From an uncultured bacterium (lineage in GTDB: Bacteria; Krumholzibacteriota; Krumholzibacteriia; LZORAL124-64-63), in assembly GCA_937864225.1 (NCBI GenBank), contig CALMJK010000007.1, positions 1 through 54,723 of the forward strand: a stretch of 54,723 bases of DNA. The letters are read 5' to 3'. Positions 22,907 through 31,169 of this stretch are shown here, piece by piece (position 1 is the first letter of the stretch; each line of letters opens with the position of its first letter). A program made the position numbers and the translations under genes. The notes below the pieces were generated by a model. The model saw nothing but the letters and a program-made list of their open reading frames with translations, ran no database searches and had not been told where the DNA came from.

Positions 22907-23770
22907 TCAGCGTCCGGCGCGGCTCTCCTCCAACAAGGACCAGAAACCGGGATCCGGTCGCAGGCGCAGCAGGTGGACGAGTCGCGCGCGGCACAACAGC
23001 AGCGCCCGGTCCAGGGCCCGCGCCATGCCCAGTCCCAGGTCGGTTTCGAGCAGGCGCAGCGGCAGCATGATCTCGGGCACGAGGCGCGGCACGGCCTGGG
23101 CCGTGGCGATCGGCAGCAAGGCGTGCGCCGAGGCCTTCTCGAGCAGGTGGACGGCGCCCAAGGGCCCCTCGCCGGGGGTGCGCTCGGCGCAGGACGGATT
23201 GACCGGCGTGCCCGCGGCGCGCGGTCCGCCCGGCCCGGGTATGATCGCCACGCACTCGTCCGTGAGGATCGCGCGCGGGCGCGAATTGGCGGCGGCGGTC
23301 GACTTGCCCGCCTGAGGAGGGCCGCTGAACACGTGCACGCGATCGCCGCTCAGCACCGCGGCGCCGTGCATCAAGAAGGGCGCGGCGCTCTCATGCGCCG
23401 CGCCGCCCAGCGCCGCCTCGTAGAACAGCAGGTAGAAGAACTGCTCCAGCACGCGCAGTCCCACGCCGCTCAACAGGATGGGGGCGATGGTGCACTCGAC
23501 CTGCCCTTGGCCGGACACGGTCCCCCTCACGAGCCCCTCGCCCAGGTCGAAGTCGCGGCCATTGACGGTGCGGCAGCGGATAAGGGAATCTGTCAGCGGC
23601 GGGCCGGCGGAGTTTGCAGCCGGCGCGCCGGCCTCGGCGTCGATGACCAGATGGGGAACGGCGTCGCTCAGCCAGGCGCCATAGGCGGTCCTAAACGGCG
23701 CCCACCGCGGATCGCGCGGGTCGAACCGCCAGGTCAACTGGATCGGGCCGAAGCCGAGGGTCGCGTTCAT
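22907..23770 (-). CDS. HPr kinase/phosphorylase-like protein of the RiPP locus
   Basis: 287 residues. F-S-G-P-P-Q-A-G-K-S-T at about 149-157 is the Walker A loop seen in HprK-type kinases, and I-L-T-D-E-C-V-A-I resembles their second metal/nucleotide strand. The N-terminal 130 residues lack the canonical HprK N-domain. No HPr or sugar phosphotransferase gene is nearby. Homologues in lasso-type clusters such as paeninodin phosphorylate the peptide C-terminus, so the first small precursor, which ends in Thr, is a plausible substrate (inference). I chose ATG at 23770 because the upstream extension to 23890 crosses a perfect palindrome. It is followed 28 bases later by the exporter. Confidence 0.78.
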   Translation of the reverse strand: MNATLGFGPIQLTWRFDPRDPRWAPFRTAYGAWLSDAVPHLVIDAEAGAPAANSAGPPLTDSLIRCRTVNGRDFDLGEGLVRGTVSGQGQVECTIAPILLSGVGLRVLEQFFYLLFYEAALGGAAHESAAPFLMHGAAVLSGDRVHVFSGPPQAGKSTAAANSRPRAILTDECVAIIPGPGGPRAAGTPVNPSCAERTPGEGPLGAVHLLEKASAHALLPIATAQAVPRLVPEIMLPLRLLETDLGLGMARALDRALLLCRARLVHLLRLRPDPGFWSLLEESRAGR

Positions 23771-23853
23771 CGCTGCCAACACCGATCTGGCCGCGCGTGC
23801 GGCCGTGGCGTGCACAGGTGGCCTGTCGGTCGGTCCCTGGCTTATCTTGGGGA

Positions 23854-23877
23854 GCGCCGGCGGGCGCCCGCCGGCGC
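23854..23877. repeat. Perfect 24-bp GC palindrome between divergent genes
   Basis: The two 12-base arms (23854-23865 and 23866-23877) are exact reverse complements with no spacer. It lies between the divergent HPr-kinase-like and SGNH-like genes, about 84 bases from the former start and 35 from the latter. A regulator site or cruciform is possible. It is not followed by a T-run, so it is not a standard terminator. Confidence 0.75.
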
Positions 23878-23911
23878 GCCGGCGAGACAAAGGATAGGGG
23901 GAGGTGCCGTT

Positions 23912-24928
23912 TTGCGAAACTGCTGTTTCCGCGCCCGGGCAGACAGACTCGCGGCCGTTGCCGCGGCGGTGATCGTGATCTGCGCCGGTTCTTCATCGGC
24001 GCTTTCCGTCCCAGGAGATCGGAGCGACATGACAAGCCCCGCTCAGGGCGCAGCGCCCGCGCCGGCGCCGCTGCGTCTCTTGTTCATTCACCACTCGGTG
24101 GGCGGACAGCTTCTGGCCGACGAGGGACCCCGCTCCGGCGGCGAAACCCGGGAATCGGGGGAATATTGCATCTATGTGTCCCATCCGTATGGAGGCGGGT
24201 TGCGTCGCCGGCTGGAGGCGACCGGCTACGAGGTGCACGAGGCCTCGTACGGCTCGCGCGTGGGCGACAAAACCGACATCAGGGATTGGGGGCCCAAGTT
24301 TGCGAACCAAATGGAGGAGATCCTGCGCGTGGACCGGCAGGACCGCCAATACCCGGGCGACGAGCGCAATCGCATCGTGGTCTTCAAGTCGTGCTTTCCC
24401 AACAACGCCTTCGTGGGGGCGGGCACGCCGCCCGGCGATCCGACCGTGCCGCAGCTGACGGTCGCCAACGCCCAGGCCGCCTATCGCGCCTTGCTGCCCT
24501 TGTTCCAGGCGCGGCCCGAGGTGCTGTTCGTGGCCTTCACGGCGCCTCCCCTGGCCGAGCGCAAGCCCGTGGGCCTGAAGGCGAAGCTCAAGGCCTTCCT
24601 GCAAGGCACCCCGCGGGCCGGTCGCCACGCCCGCGCGTTCAACACCTGGCTGACCGACCGCCAAGGCGGTTGGCTGGCGGGCTACCCGCTCGCCAACGTC
24701 GTCGTGTTCGACTACTACGATCTCTTGACCGCCCACGGCGCTTCCGACTGGCTGGCCTACCCGACCGGCGGCGGCCGCGACAGCCACCCCAGTGCCGAGG
24801 GGCAGCGCCGGGCGGCGGAGGCCTTCGTGCCGTTCCTGGACAAAGCGGTGGAGGAGTTGGGGCTGCGCAGGGAACAGCGCCCCGGGAATGTCGCGGCGCC
24901 GAGTTCCGAATCGGACTCCGGCGAGTAG
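23912..24928 (+). CDS. Secreted SGNH-hydrolase-like protein
   Basis: 338 residues from a TTG start preceded by GGGGGAGG. That start gives a signal peptide (basic R-N-C-C-F-R-A-R, then A-A-V-A-A-A-V-I-V-I-C-A-G). An ATG at 24029 with its own GGAG site would remove it. The mature part opens L-L-F-I-H-H-S-V-G-G-Q-L-L, in the place where SGNH esterases have their nucleophile block, and G-G-G-R-D-S-H-P-S-A-E-G holds the D-x-H pair expected near the C-terminus. A related fold occurs in the protein at 53008-53799. Likely periplasmic and possibly acting on glycan esters; substrate unknown. Confidence 0.6.
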   Translation: MRNCCFRARADRLAAVAAAVIVICAGSSSALSVPGDRSDMTSPAQGAAPAPAPLRLLFIHHSVGGQLLADEGPRSGGETRESGEYCIYVSHPYGGGLRRRLEATGYEVHEASYGSRVGDKTDIRDWGPKFANQMEEILRVDRQDRQYPGDERNRIVVFKSCFPNNAFVGAGTPPGDPTVPQLTVANAQAAYRALLPLFQARPEVLFVAFTAPPLAERKPVGLKAKLKAFLQGTPRAGRHARAFNTWLTDRQGGWLAGYPLANVVVFDYYDLLTAHGASDWLAYPTGGGRDSHPSAEGQRRAAEAFVPFLDKAVEELGLRREQRPGNVAAPSSESDSGE

Positions 24929-24941
24929 TAGCCGGGCAATC

Positions 24942-26114
24942 ATGAGGCCTTCATTAAAACTTGCCATCTGCTCAATGGGCGAGCTCTACGGTGGCGTCGA
25001 ACGACAGATCCTTGACCTCTGCGTGCATTTCCGCCGGGAGGGCCAGGAAGTTCCCCTGGTTGTCCTGTTTCACGACCGGGAACTAGCGGCAAGACTGCGT
25101 GAGTTGCGAGTTGAGACAATCGTGCTGCGGGGGCGCAACCGGTACGACTGGGACCTCATGCGACAGATGCGCGACGTGCTGGCGAATCATGGCATCAATG
25201 TCGTGCATGCCCACGGGTACAAGGCCACGATCGTCGCCGGACTGATCAAGCGACAACTTGGTTTTCGTTTGATCAAGACAGAGCACGGCAAACTCGAGGC
25301 CTCGTTGTCCGACCCCGCAGGCTGGTTGTATTTCCGTCTCGTTTTCGCGTTGGAACAGCGGATCACGAGACGGGCCGTCGACGCCGTGAGCTATGTGACG
25401 CAGGACATCCAACGGGCCTATATCAAGCTGCACAAGGGGATGGCCTGCTGGATCATACCCAATGGCATCGACGCCTTGCCCCTTGAGGGCTGCGCGCGGC
25501 CGGCGGACCTGCCGGACGGTGTTTTCAACGTTGGCATTGTCGGCAGAGTGACGCGGATCAAGGGCATTCCGCTGGCCATTGGCGCCCTGGAGCGTCCGGA
25601 GGTGCCGGAGGCGGTGCATTTGGTGATCATCGGCACGGGGCGGCTATTGCCACGATTGCGCCGCTTGGTCCGCGCGAAGGGCCTTGAGCGCAGGGTGCAT
25701 TTTCTTGGCTTTCGGAGGAATGTTTTCGACTACTTGGCGCACCTCGATGCCCTGCTCATGCCGTCCTACCACGAAGGGCTGCCCTACACGTTGCTGGAGG
25801 CCATGTCCCTGCAACGCCCCATCATCGCGACCCGTGTCGGCGGACTGGCCGAGGTCTTGCAGGACGGACAAACGGGGCTGCTGGTTCCAAAGGCGGACGT
25901 GCCTGCGATCGCGCGGGCGCTTGTGGACATCCACACCTCCGAAGAGTTGCGCGTGCGCTTGGGCAGGAACGCCAGGAAGCAACAGATCGCACACTACGAC
26001 CTTCAAAGCATGGGGCGGGCCTACAGTCAGCTTTATGGCGTTGAAGGCAAAGCATGTCGCGCGATGCCGATAAATGCCGAGGACAAGTTGGATAGAGGTC
26101 GATTCCCTGAGTAG
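24942..26114 (+). CDS. GT4 family glycosyltransferase
   Basis: 390 residues, GT-B fold. The N-terminal half opens L-A-I-C-S-M-G-E-L-Y-G-G-V-E-R-Q, the sugar-acceptor side glycine motif, and V-V-H-A-H-G-Y follows. The C-terminal half has G-I-V-G-R-V-T-R-I-K-G, then Y-H-E-G-L-P-Y-T-L-L-E-A-M, the retaining E-x7-E motif that holds the nucleotide sugar. It is the first gene of the polysaccharide island. Its codons (TTT, GAC/GAT mixtures) are visibly less GC-rich at third positions than those of the haem genes. Donor and acceptor unknown. Confidence 0.9.
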   Translation: MRPSLKLAICSMGELYGGVERQILDLCVHFRREGQEVPLVVLFHDRELAARLRELRVETIVLRGRNRYDWDLMRQMRDVLANHGINVVHAHGYKATIVAGLIKRQLGFRLIKTEHGKLEASLSDPAGWLYFRLVFALEQRITRRAVDAVSYVTQDIQRAYIKLHKGMACWIIPNGIDALPLEGCARPADLPDGVFNVGIVGRVTRIKGIPLAIGALERPEVPEAVHLVIIGTGRLLPRLRRLVRAKGLERRVHFLGFRRNVFDYLAHLDALLMPSYHEGLPYTLLEAMSLQRPIIATRVGGLAEVLQDGQTGLLVPKADVPAIARALVDIHTSEELRVRLGRNARKQQIAHYDLQSMGRAYSQLYGVEGKACRAMPINAEDKLDRGRFPE

Positions 26115-26118
26115 CTGC

Positions 26119-27495
26119 ATGAAAGACCTGTGGCAGCCCGTGGCGAAGCACCTGTTGTTTCCCCTGCACTCGCGGTGGGAAGACAACGGAGTGCCCGCGC
26201 ATCTACGGGAGTTGGAGGCCACGCAGTTTTTGCCCCCTCACGAGGTGCAGGAATTGCAGTTTCGCCGATTGCGGGCCTTGCTGCAGCACGCCAATGACAA
26301 CTGCCCCTTCTACCGATCCAGGTTCGCCGCGTGCGGATTCAATCCCCTGCGCCTCCACGACCTGGACGATCTTGCCATCGTGCCTCCGTTGACGAAGGAA
26401 GACATTCGCCTGCACGCTCTGGACATGAGGGCCCGCAACCTGCCGGCGGATCGGATTCTTGACGACAAGACCGGCGGCTCGACCGGCCAGCCCCTGCACT
26501 TCTTCCTGGACCGAGCCCGGTTCTTTTCGCGCATCGCCGCCGCTCACAGGCACGACAGGTGGACGGGCTGGGACATAGGGCACAAGGCGGCCTACCTCTG
26601 GGGAGCCCGGCGCGACATCGCGCGCAAGGATTCACTCGCGTATCGTCTGCGCACCGGCCTGTTGGAGCGAACGCTCGTCCTGGACACTTCCAACATTTCT
26701 GTCAAGGATTTAGCCGGCTTTCGCGCGCGTCTTTTGCGGTTTCGCCCCGTGATCTATGTGGCGTACGCCAATTCCATTCATCTCTACGCCAAGTATCTCG
26801 TCGATGCCGGCATCCGGAGCTACCACCGCCCGCGCGCCATCATCACCTCGGCGGAGTTTCTCGATCCAGAGCGGCGTCAATTCATCGAGAAGGTCTTTGA
26901 GTGCCGCGTATTCGACCGCTACGGATCCCGAGAGACCGGCATCATTGCGTCCGAGTGCGATCGACACGCCGGACTTCATCATTGCGCCGAAGCCTTGCTC
27001 CTGGAAGTGGCGCGTCAGGGTCTCCGGGTTCAACCCGGTGAGCAGGGCAGAATTCTGGTCACGGACCTTCTGAACGTCGGGATGCCGTTCATTCGGTATG
27101 ATATCGGAGACGTTGGCGAGCCAACGCAACAGGCCTGCGCTTGTGGACGCGGACTGCCATTGCTGAAAATGACCGGCGGCCGCGTGACGGACTTCTTGGT
27201 GACCACCGAGGGACGGGTCATTTCGGGGGCGTCCTTGACCATCTACCTGATCGCCAACGCTCCCGGAGTCGCGCAGGCCCAACTCGTTCAGCAGCGTTCG
27301 GATGAGATCATCGTCAAGATCGTGCCGGCCCCGGATTTCGGTGAGCGGACCCGCGATTTTTTTGCCAGAGAGATGCCGCGATTCTTCGGGAGCAAGGTGA
27401 GGTACGAGTTGGTTTGCGTTGAACAGATCCCGGCCGAGGCTTCCGGGAAGCGTCGGTTCAGCATCTCGAGCGTGGACCCGGCGGACATTTTCTGA
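26119..27495 (+). CDS. CapK/PaaK-like adenylate-forming enzyme (copy 1)
   Basis: 458 residues, related to phenylacetate-CoA ligase and CapK. T-G-G-S-T-G-Q-P-L-H-F is the ATP phosphate-binding loop. Y-G-S-R-E-T-G-I-I-A-S-E-C is the A5-type motif. R-Y-D-I-G-D-V-G and C-A-C-G-R-G-L-P-L (Cys-rich A8 region) follow, and S-G-K-R-R-F near the end contains the likely catalytic Lys. Such proteins in capsule and O-antigen loci are thought to activate an acid as an adenylate for transfer to the glycan; no experiment defines this one. The ATG at 26119 is four bases after the glycosyltransferase stop. Copies 2 and 3 lie at 40731 and 43989. Confidence 0.82.
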   Translation: MKDLWQPVAKHLLFPLHSRWEDNGVPAHLRELEATQFLPPHEVQELQFRRLRALLQHANDNCPFYRSRFAACGFNPLRLHDLDDLAIVPPLTKEDIRLHALDMRARNLPADRILDDKTGGSTGQPLHFFLDRARFFSRIAAAHRHDRWTGWDIGHKAAYLWGARRDIARKDSLAYRLRTGLLERTLVLDTSNISVKDLAGFRARLLRFRPVIYVAYANSIHLYAKYLVDAGIRSYHRPRAIITSAEFLDPERRQFIEKVFECRVFDRYGSRETGIIASECDRHAGLHHCAEALLLEVARQGLRVQPGEQGRILVTDLLNVGMPFIRYDIGDVGEPTQQACACGRGLPLLKMTGGRVTDFLVTTEGRVISGASLTIYLIANAPGVAQAQLVQQRSDEIIVKIVPAPDFGERTRDFFAREMPRFFGSKVRYELVCVEQIPAEASGKRRFSISSVDPADIF

Positions 27496-27526
27496 CCCGG
27501 ATCAGGCCGGGAGAGGGTTCAAGAGC

Positions 27527-28858
27527 GTGAAGACCGTTTTGCTGGTGACAAGAGTTTTTCCTCCCACGGCGGCCGTGGGCGTCTACCGGGTCGTCAAATT
27601 CTGCAAATTCCTGCCCGAATACGGCTGGCGGCCGGTGGTGCTCACCACCACCAACCAGCGCGAACTCACGCAGGATCAGTCTCTGTTGCACGAATTGAAT
27701 CCCGAACTGCCCGTCTACAGGGCGGCCAACCCCAGATTCATTGAGCGATGGGAACGGATTCGTGACAGACGACCGCGGGCGGACAAGGGAGATCCCAAGG
27801 AGATGAAGGATGGAGCTGACGGCGCGCGCGCCGACCGCCCCAGCAAGCCGAACTGGCGTGAGCGGCTGCTGTGGGCCTTGGCCACGCCGGACAAGGACGT
27901 CTTCTGGATTCTACCGGCCGTCGCCGCAGGGCTGCGAGTCGCGCGCAAGGAGCGCATCAACGCCATCGTGACCACTTCACCCCCGCCAACGACCCACCTT
28001 GTGGGGGCATGCCTGGCCTCCCTAACGGGCATCCCGCACGTCGTTGATTTCCGCGATCTGTGGACGCAGGGTCCCCGCTACCATTTGTACCCGCGTCCGG
28101 CCATTGCGCGGTCTTGGGATCGATGGTTGGAGAGAAGAATCCTGGCGCGCGCTAAAGGCGTGAGCGCAGCCACGTCCACCTTCGTCGAGCAGTTGTTGAG
28201 CAATAATCCCGATCTAAGGCGGGAGCGGGTCGTGACCATTCTCAACGGCCTGGATCTCGACGATTTCTGCCAGTTGGCTTTCCCCGCCTGCAAGAATCCG
28301 CAGTTCACAATTCTGCACCTCGGAAGTCTTTACGGATTGCGGGATCCATCCTTCTTCTTCGCTGCCTTGGACAGATTCCTCTCACTCCGTCCGGAAATGC
28401 GATCGGAACTGGTCGTGCGCTTCATTGGGGACGCTGGTCATCACGCCTCTCGCTTGCACGGCACGGTCCTTCAGGAGATCGTGCAGTTCCAGAAGCATCG
28501 CCCTCACCGGGAAGTCCTGACAGAATTGTGGAGCGCGGATTTGTTGCTGCTGATTCTCGGCTTCACGGTCACGGAGGCCGGAACCATTCCGGCCAAGCTA
28601 TTCGAGTACATCGCCACCGGCAGGCCGATCCTTGCGCTCACGCCAGGTGGCGAAGCGAAGGCGATGATTGAAAAGTACGGGTGCGGAACCGTGCTGACCG
28701 AACCGGATCAAGAGGCCGTCTGCGCCGCCCTCGCGAGCGGCGTTGCCTCTTGGCGGGCCAGAGTTGGACCACCTGACTCCACGCTGCGCATTCCCGCGGA
28801 ATTCGACCGGCGGCTCCAGGCCGGTCAATTGGCGGGTCTGTTGGACGGCTGCCCGTGA
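27527..28858 (+). CDS. GT4-like glycosyltransferase
   Basis: 443 residues, GTG start with GGGAGAGGG just upstream. T-R-V-F-P-P-T-A-A-V-G-V-Y-R begins a GT-B N-domain; T-T-S-P-P-P-T-T-H-L and D-F-R-D-L-W are typical of WbuB-like transferases. The C-domain ends with a donor site A-G-T-I-P-A-K-L-F-E-Y-I-A-T-G. A charged loop of about 45 residues (R-D-R-R-P-R-A-D-K-G) interrupts the N-domain. It follows copy 1 of CapK on the same strand, so the first three genes of the island may form one transcript. Confidence 0.85.
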   Translation: MKTVLLVTRVFPPTAAVGVYRVVKFCKFLPEYGWRPVVLTTTNQRELTQDQSLLHELNPELPVYRAANPRFIERWERIRDRRPRADKGDPKEMKDGADGARADRPSKPNWRERLLWALATPDKDVFWILPAVAAGLRVARKERINAIVTTSPPPTTHLVGACLASLTGIPHVVDFRDLWTQGPRYHLYPRPAIARSWDRWLERRILARAKGVSAATSTFVEQLLSNNPDLRRERVVTILNGLDLDDFCQLAFPACKNPQFTILHLGSLYGLRDPSFFFAALDRFLSLRPEMRSELVVRFIGDAGHHASRLHGTVLQEIVQFQKHRPHREVLTELWSADLLLLILGFTVTEAGTIPAKLFEYIATGRPILALTPGGEAKAMIEKYGCGTVLTEPDQEAVCAALASGVASWRARVGPPDSTLRIPAEFDRRLQAGQLAGLLDGCP

Positions 28859-28870
28859 AGGGACTGAAGA

Positions 28871-29977
28871 TCAGGTCTTTGCCTGGCCGTTCGCCTCGGA
28901 CAAGGCCCTGAGATACAATCGGGAATGGTCCTCGGCGCAGCGGGACCAGGAATAGCGTGCGGTGGCCCGCGCGCGCGCCGCAAAGGCCAACCGGGAGGCC
29001 AACCGCCCATCATTGAGCAGGCGCTCGATGGTCTCCGCCAGGGCTCGCGCGTTGCCGGGCGGCACCAGCAATCCTGTCTCGTCGTGCGTGAGCGTCTCCC
29101 GGTTGCCGCCGACCGCAGTGGCCACGGCCGCGCACCCGCTCAACATGAACTCCAGCAGCGCGTTCGAAAGGCCCTCCGAGTCCGAGCAGACAACTCCGAT
29201 GTCCCAGCCACCAAGCACCTCGGCAACGTCGGCCCGATGGCCCAAGAATCTCAGGCGCCCAGCTAGGCCCAGTTCGAGGGCGCGCCGCTCCAACTCCGGT
29301 CGTTGCGGCCCATCGCCTAGGATTTCCCAGCGGGCGTCGGGATGGGCTGCCGCCACGTGGCCGGCAGCCTCCACGAACAGATCGGCTCGCTTGACGTCGC
29401 GGTTCAGATTGCTCAGCAAGCCAATAAGGCGCGGCTTGTCGGCGGGCGCGGCAAACGTGAATTTGTCCGGATCTGTCCCGTTGTAGATGACCGTCACCTT
29501 GTCCGGGTCAAGTCCGTCTCTTTGGCAAAAGTGGGTCTTGACCGCTTGGCTGTTAGCGATAAACCCGGTCAACCCGCGGTACACGACCCGCAGCGCCGTC
29601 TCGGTGAGGCGCGTGCGCCAGAAGCCGAGGTCGCGGAAGGAACCCAGGCGCACCGGCACGCGAGCCATGATGGCCGCGGTTCCAATCAACAGCGTCGGAT
29701 CCTGGAAAAACGTCTGCACGATCTTGATCCGCTCCGTCGTCAGAAATCGCACAAGGTGGAACAGAGACGCCGTGCCGCGTCTGCTCACCAGCGTGTCGAG
29801 ACCCAACCGCTTGCAGAAGCAATCACGCGGCAGCACTGAATCATCACCGGCCCTGAGCGTGAGGAGGTATGGTCTGAAGAGGCTTCTATCCAAGTTGTTG
29901 ATCAGTCCGACAAGTTGCAGTTCCGTTCCGCCTCTTCCGATCTTGTCGATGGCAAAAAGAATGGGAATCTGCTCCAT
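28871..29977 (-). CDS. GT4 family glycosyltransferase
   Basis: 368 residues from the ATG at 29977, which follows GAAGGTGACG. An upstream ATG at 29998 has no such site. D-K-I-G-R-G-G-T-E-L-Q-L is the acceptor-side glycine motif. V-I-Y-N-G-T-D-P-D-K-F and L-G-D-G-P-Q-R-P-E-L mark the linker and donor domain, and S-D-S-E-G-L-S-N-A-L-L-E-F-M is the E-x7-E motif. It is convergent with the gene ending at 28858 and divergent from the deacetylase, so it is its own transcription unit. Confidence 0.9.
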   Translation of the reverse strand: MEQIPILFAIDKIGRGGTELQLVGLINNLDRSLFRPYLLTLRAGDDSVLPRDCFCKRLGLDTLVSRRGTASLFHLVRFLTTERIKIVQTFFQDPTLLIGTAAIMARVPVRLGSFRDLGFWRTRLTETALRVVYRGLTGFIANSQAVKTHFCQRDGLDPDKVTVIYNGTDPDKFTFAAPADKPRLIGLLSNLNRDVKRADLFVEAAGHVAAAHPDARWEILGDGPQRPELERRALELGLAGRLRFLGHRADVAEVLGGWDIGVVCSDSEGLSNALLEFMLSGCAAVATAVGGNRETLTHDETGLLVPPGNARALAETIERLLNDGRLASRLAFAARARATARYSWSRCAEDHSRLYLRALSEANGQAKT

Positions 29978-30066
29978 GATCGTCACCTTCGATGACATGA
30001 GCCGGCCCGCAATCGGCTCAGCTTGCGTTGGATCCGTGTCGCTGGTATCCTCTGCCGGCCGGCTTC

Positions 30067-31152
30067 ATGTTGTCAATTGCGACCCTGTGTCGTCCGCGGA
30101 ATGCTCAAGCAAGGAACGTGGCGGACTCCTGGTACAGGCGGCGAATCTTGACCTTTTTGCCTGATTGCTGCAAGGCCGCGGTGAGCGGCGAGCGGCTGAC
30201 AAAACTGCTGTCTCGGTTGAGGCCGGGTCGGGTAGCCGTTCTAATGTACCACGATCTGCGGCCAGACGGCGATTTCGACAATTGGCTCCGCGTGGAAGTC
30301 TCAGCCTTCGCGGGGCAGCTTGCGGCTTTAAGGCGACTGGGCACGTTTCTCTCGCCGAAGCACTTGTCAAAACCCGAAACCTGGTCCAGGCGGGGCCTAA
30401 ATTTCCTGCTGACCTTTGATGACGGGTACGTCAACAACCTTGAACTCGCGGTGCCCGTCCTGGAGGCGCACCGAATTCCGGCCCTGTTCTTCATCTCGAC
30501 GCGGCACATGCAGGAGCAAATCCACTTCTGGCCTGACATAGTGGTCACGGTCATCCAAGCCGGTCGTCTGTCCTCTCTGGATCTCACCGACCAGGGCTTT
30601 GGGCGCTTTGTCTTTTGCGCCAAGGAGGGGCCCCGCCGTTGGGACGACATTGAAAGACTGCTGGTTGCCATCAAGGCGCGAGGCAATGTCGACCACCCCC
30701 AAGTGGCGATGCTGTTGGATCACCTGCGTCGCGCGTACGCGCATTTTCTTGCCGAGCACCTTGAGCGATTACGCCCCCTGAAGCCCGAAGAGGTGCGAAA
30801 ACTCGCGGCCAACCCGTTGTGTCACATCGGATCACACGCACATCAGCACGACGTGCTCACGCGGCTGCCAGACGCGGCATTGGCGCATAGCCTGGCACAA
30901 TCAAAGCGCATTCTGGAGGATTTGACGGGCAGTCCGGTCACCGATCTGGCCTACCCCGACGGAGCCTGGGACGAACGCGTAGCCGCGGCGGTCGCGGTGG
31001 TTGGCTACGAGCGAGCATTCCGCGTCGGGGGCGGTTTCATGACGCCCGACTGTCCTTCATTGGCCTTGCCCAGGTTGGGTATAGGCGGTATCGGCCCCTC
31101 GTGGCTGACGGGCTACACGCTCAATCGCCTGTTCGTGGCGGGAAAGCGTTGA
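30067..31152 (+). CDS. Polysaccharide deacetylase (NodB homology domain)
   Basis: 361 residues from the listed start, which is uncertain: GTG at 30118 or 30180 are alternatives and none has a strong ribosome-binding site. The catalytic domain is clear. L-L-T-F-D-D-G-Y holds the two Asp residues of motif 1, I-G-S-H-A-H-Q-H holds the metal-binding histidines of motif 2, and D-L-A-Y-P-D-G-A is motif 3. The enzyme removes N- or O-acetyl groups from a glycan, here most likely the local surface polysaccharide. No signal peptide is obvious, which suggests action on a cytoplasmic lipid-linked precursor (inference). Confidence 0.83.
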   Translation: MLSIATLCRPRNAQARNVADSWYRRRILTFLPDCCKAAVSGERLTKLLSRLRPGRVAVLMYHDLRPDGDFDNWLRVEVSAFAGQLAALRRLGTFLSPKHLSKPETWSRRGLNFLLTFDDGYVNNLELAVPVLEAHRIPALFFISTRHMQEQIHFWPDIVVTVIQAGRLSSLDLTDQGFGRFVFCAKEGPRRWDDIERLLVAIKARGNVDHPQVAMLLDHLRRAYAHFLAEHLERLRPLKPEEVRKLAANPLCHIGSHAHQHDVLTRLPDAALAHSLAQSKRILEDLTGSPVTDLAYPDGAWDERVAAAVAVVGYERAFRVGGGFMTPDCPSLALPRLGIGGIGPSWLTGYTLNRLFVAGKR

Positions 31153-31169
31153 AATGTGCCTCGCTGGCG

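Noticed and set aside
20965..23070. 701-residue plus-strand frame opposite the exporter
   Set aside because: The minus-strand exporter has every ABC motif. The plus frame has none and is His/Gln/Arg-rich.
18128..23770. Calling the RiPP locus a canonical lasso-peptide cluster
   Set aside because: The Y-x-K-P leaders, PqqD, kinase and exporter fit, but no asparagine-synthetase-like cyclase or transglutaminase-like peptidase is present, and the precursors lack the usual Thr at the leader end.
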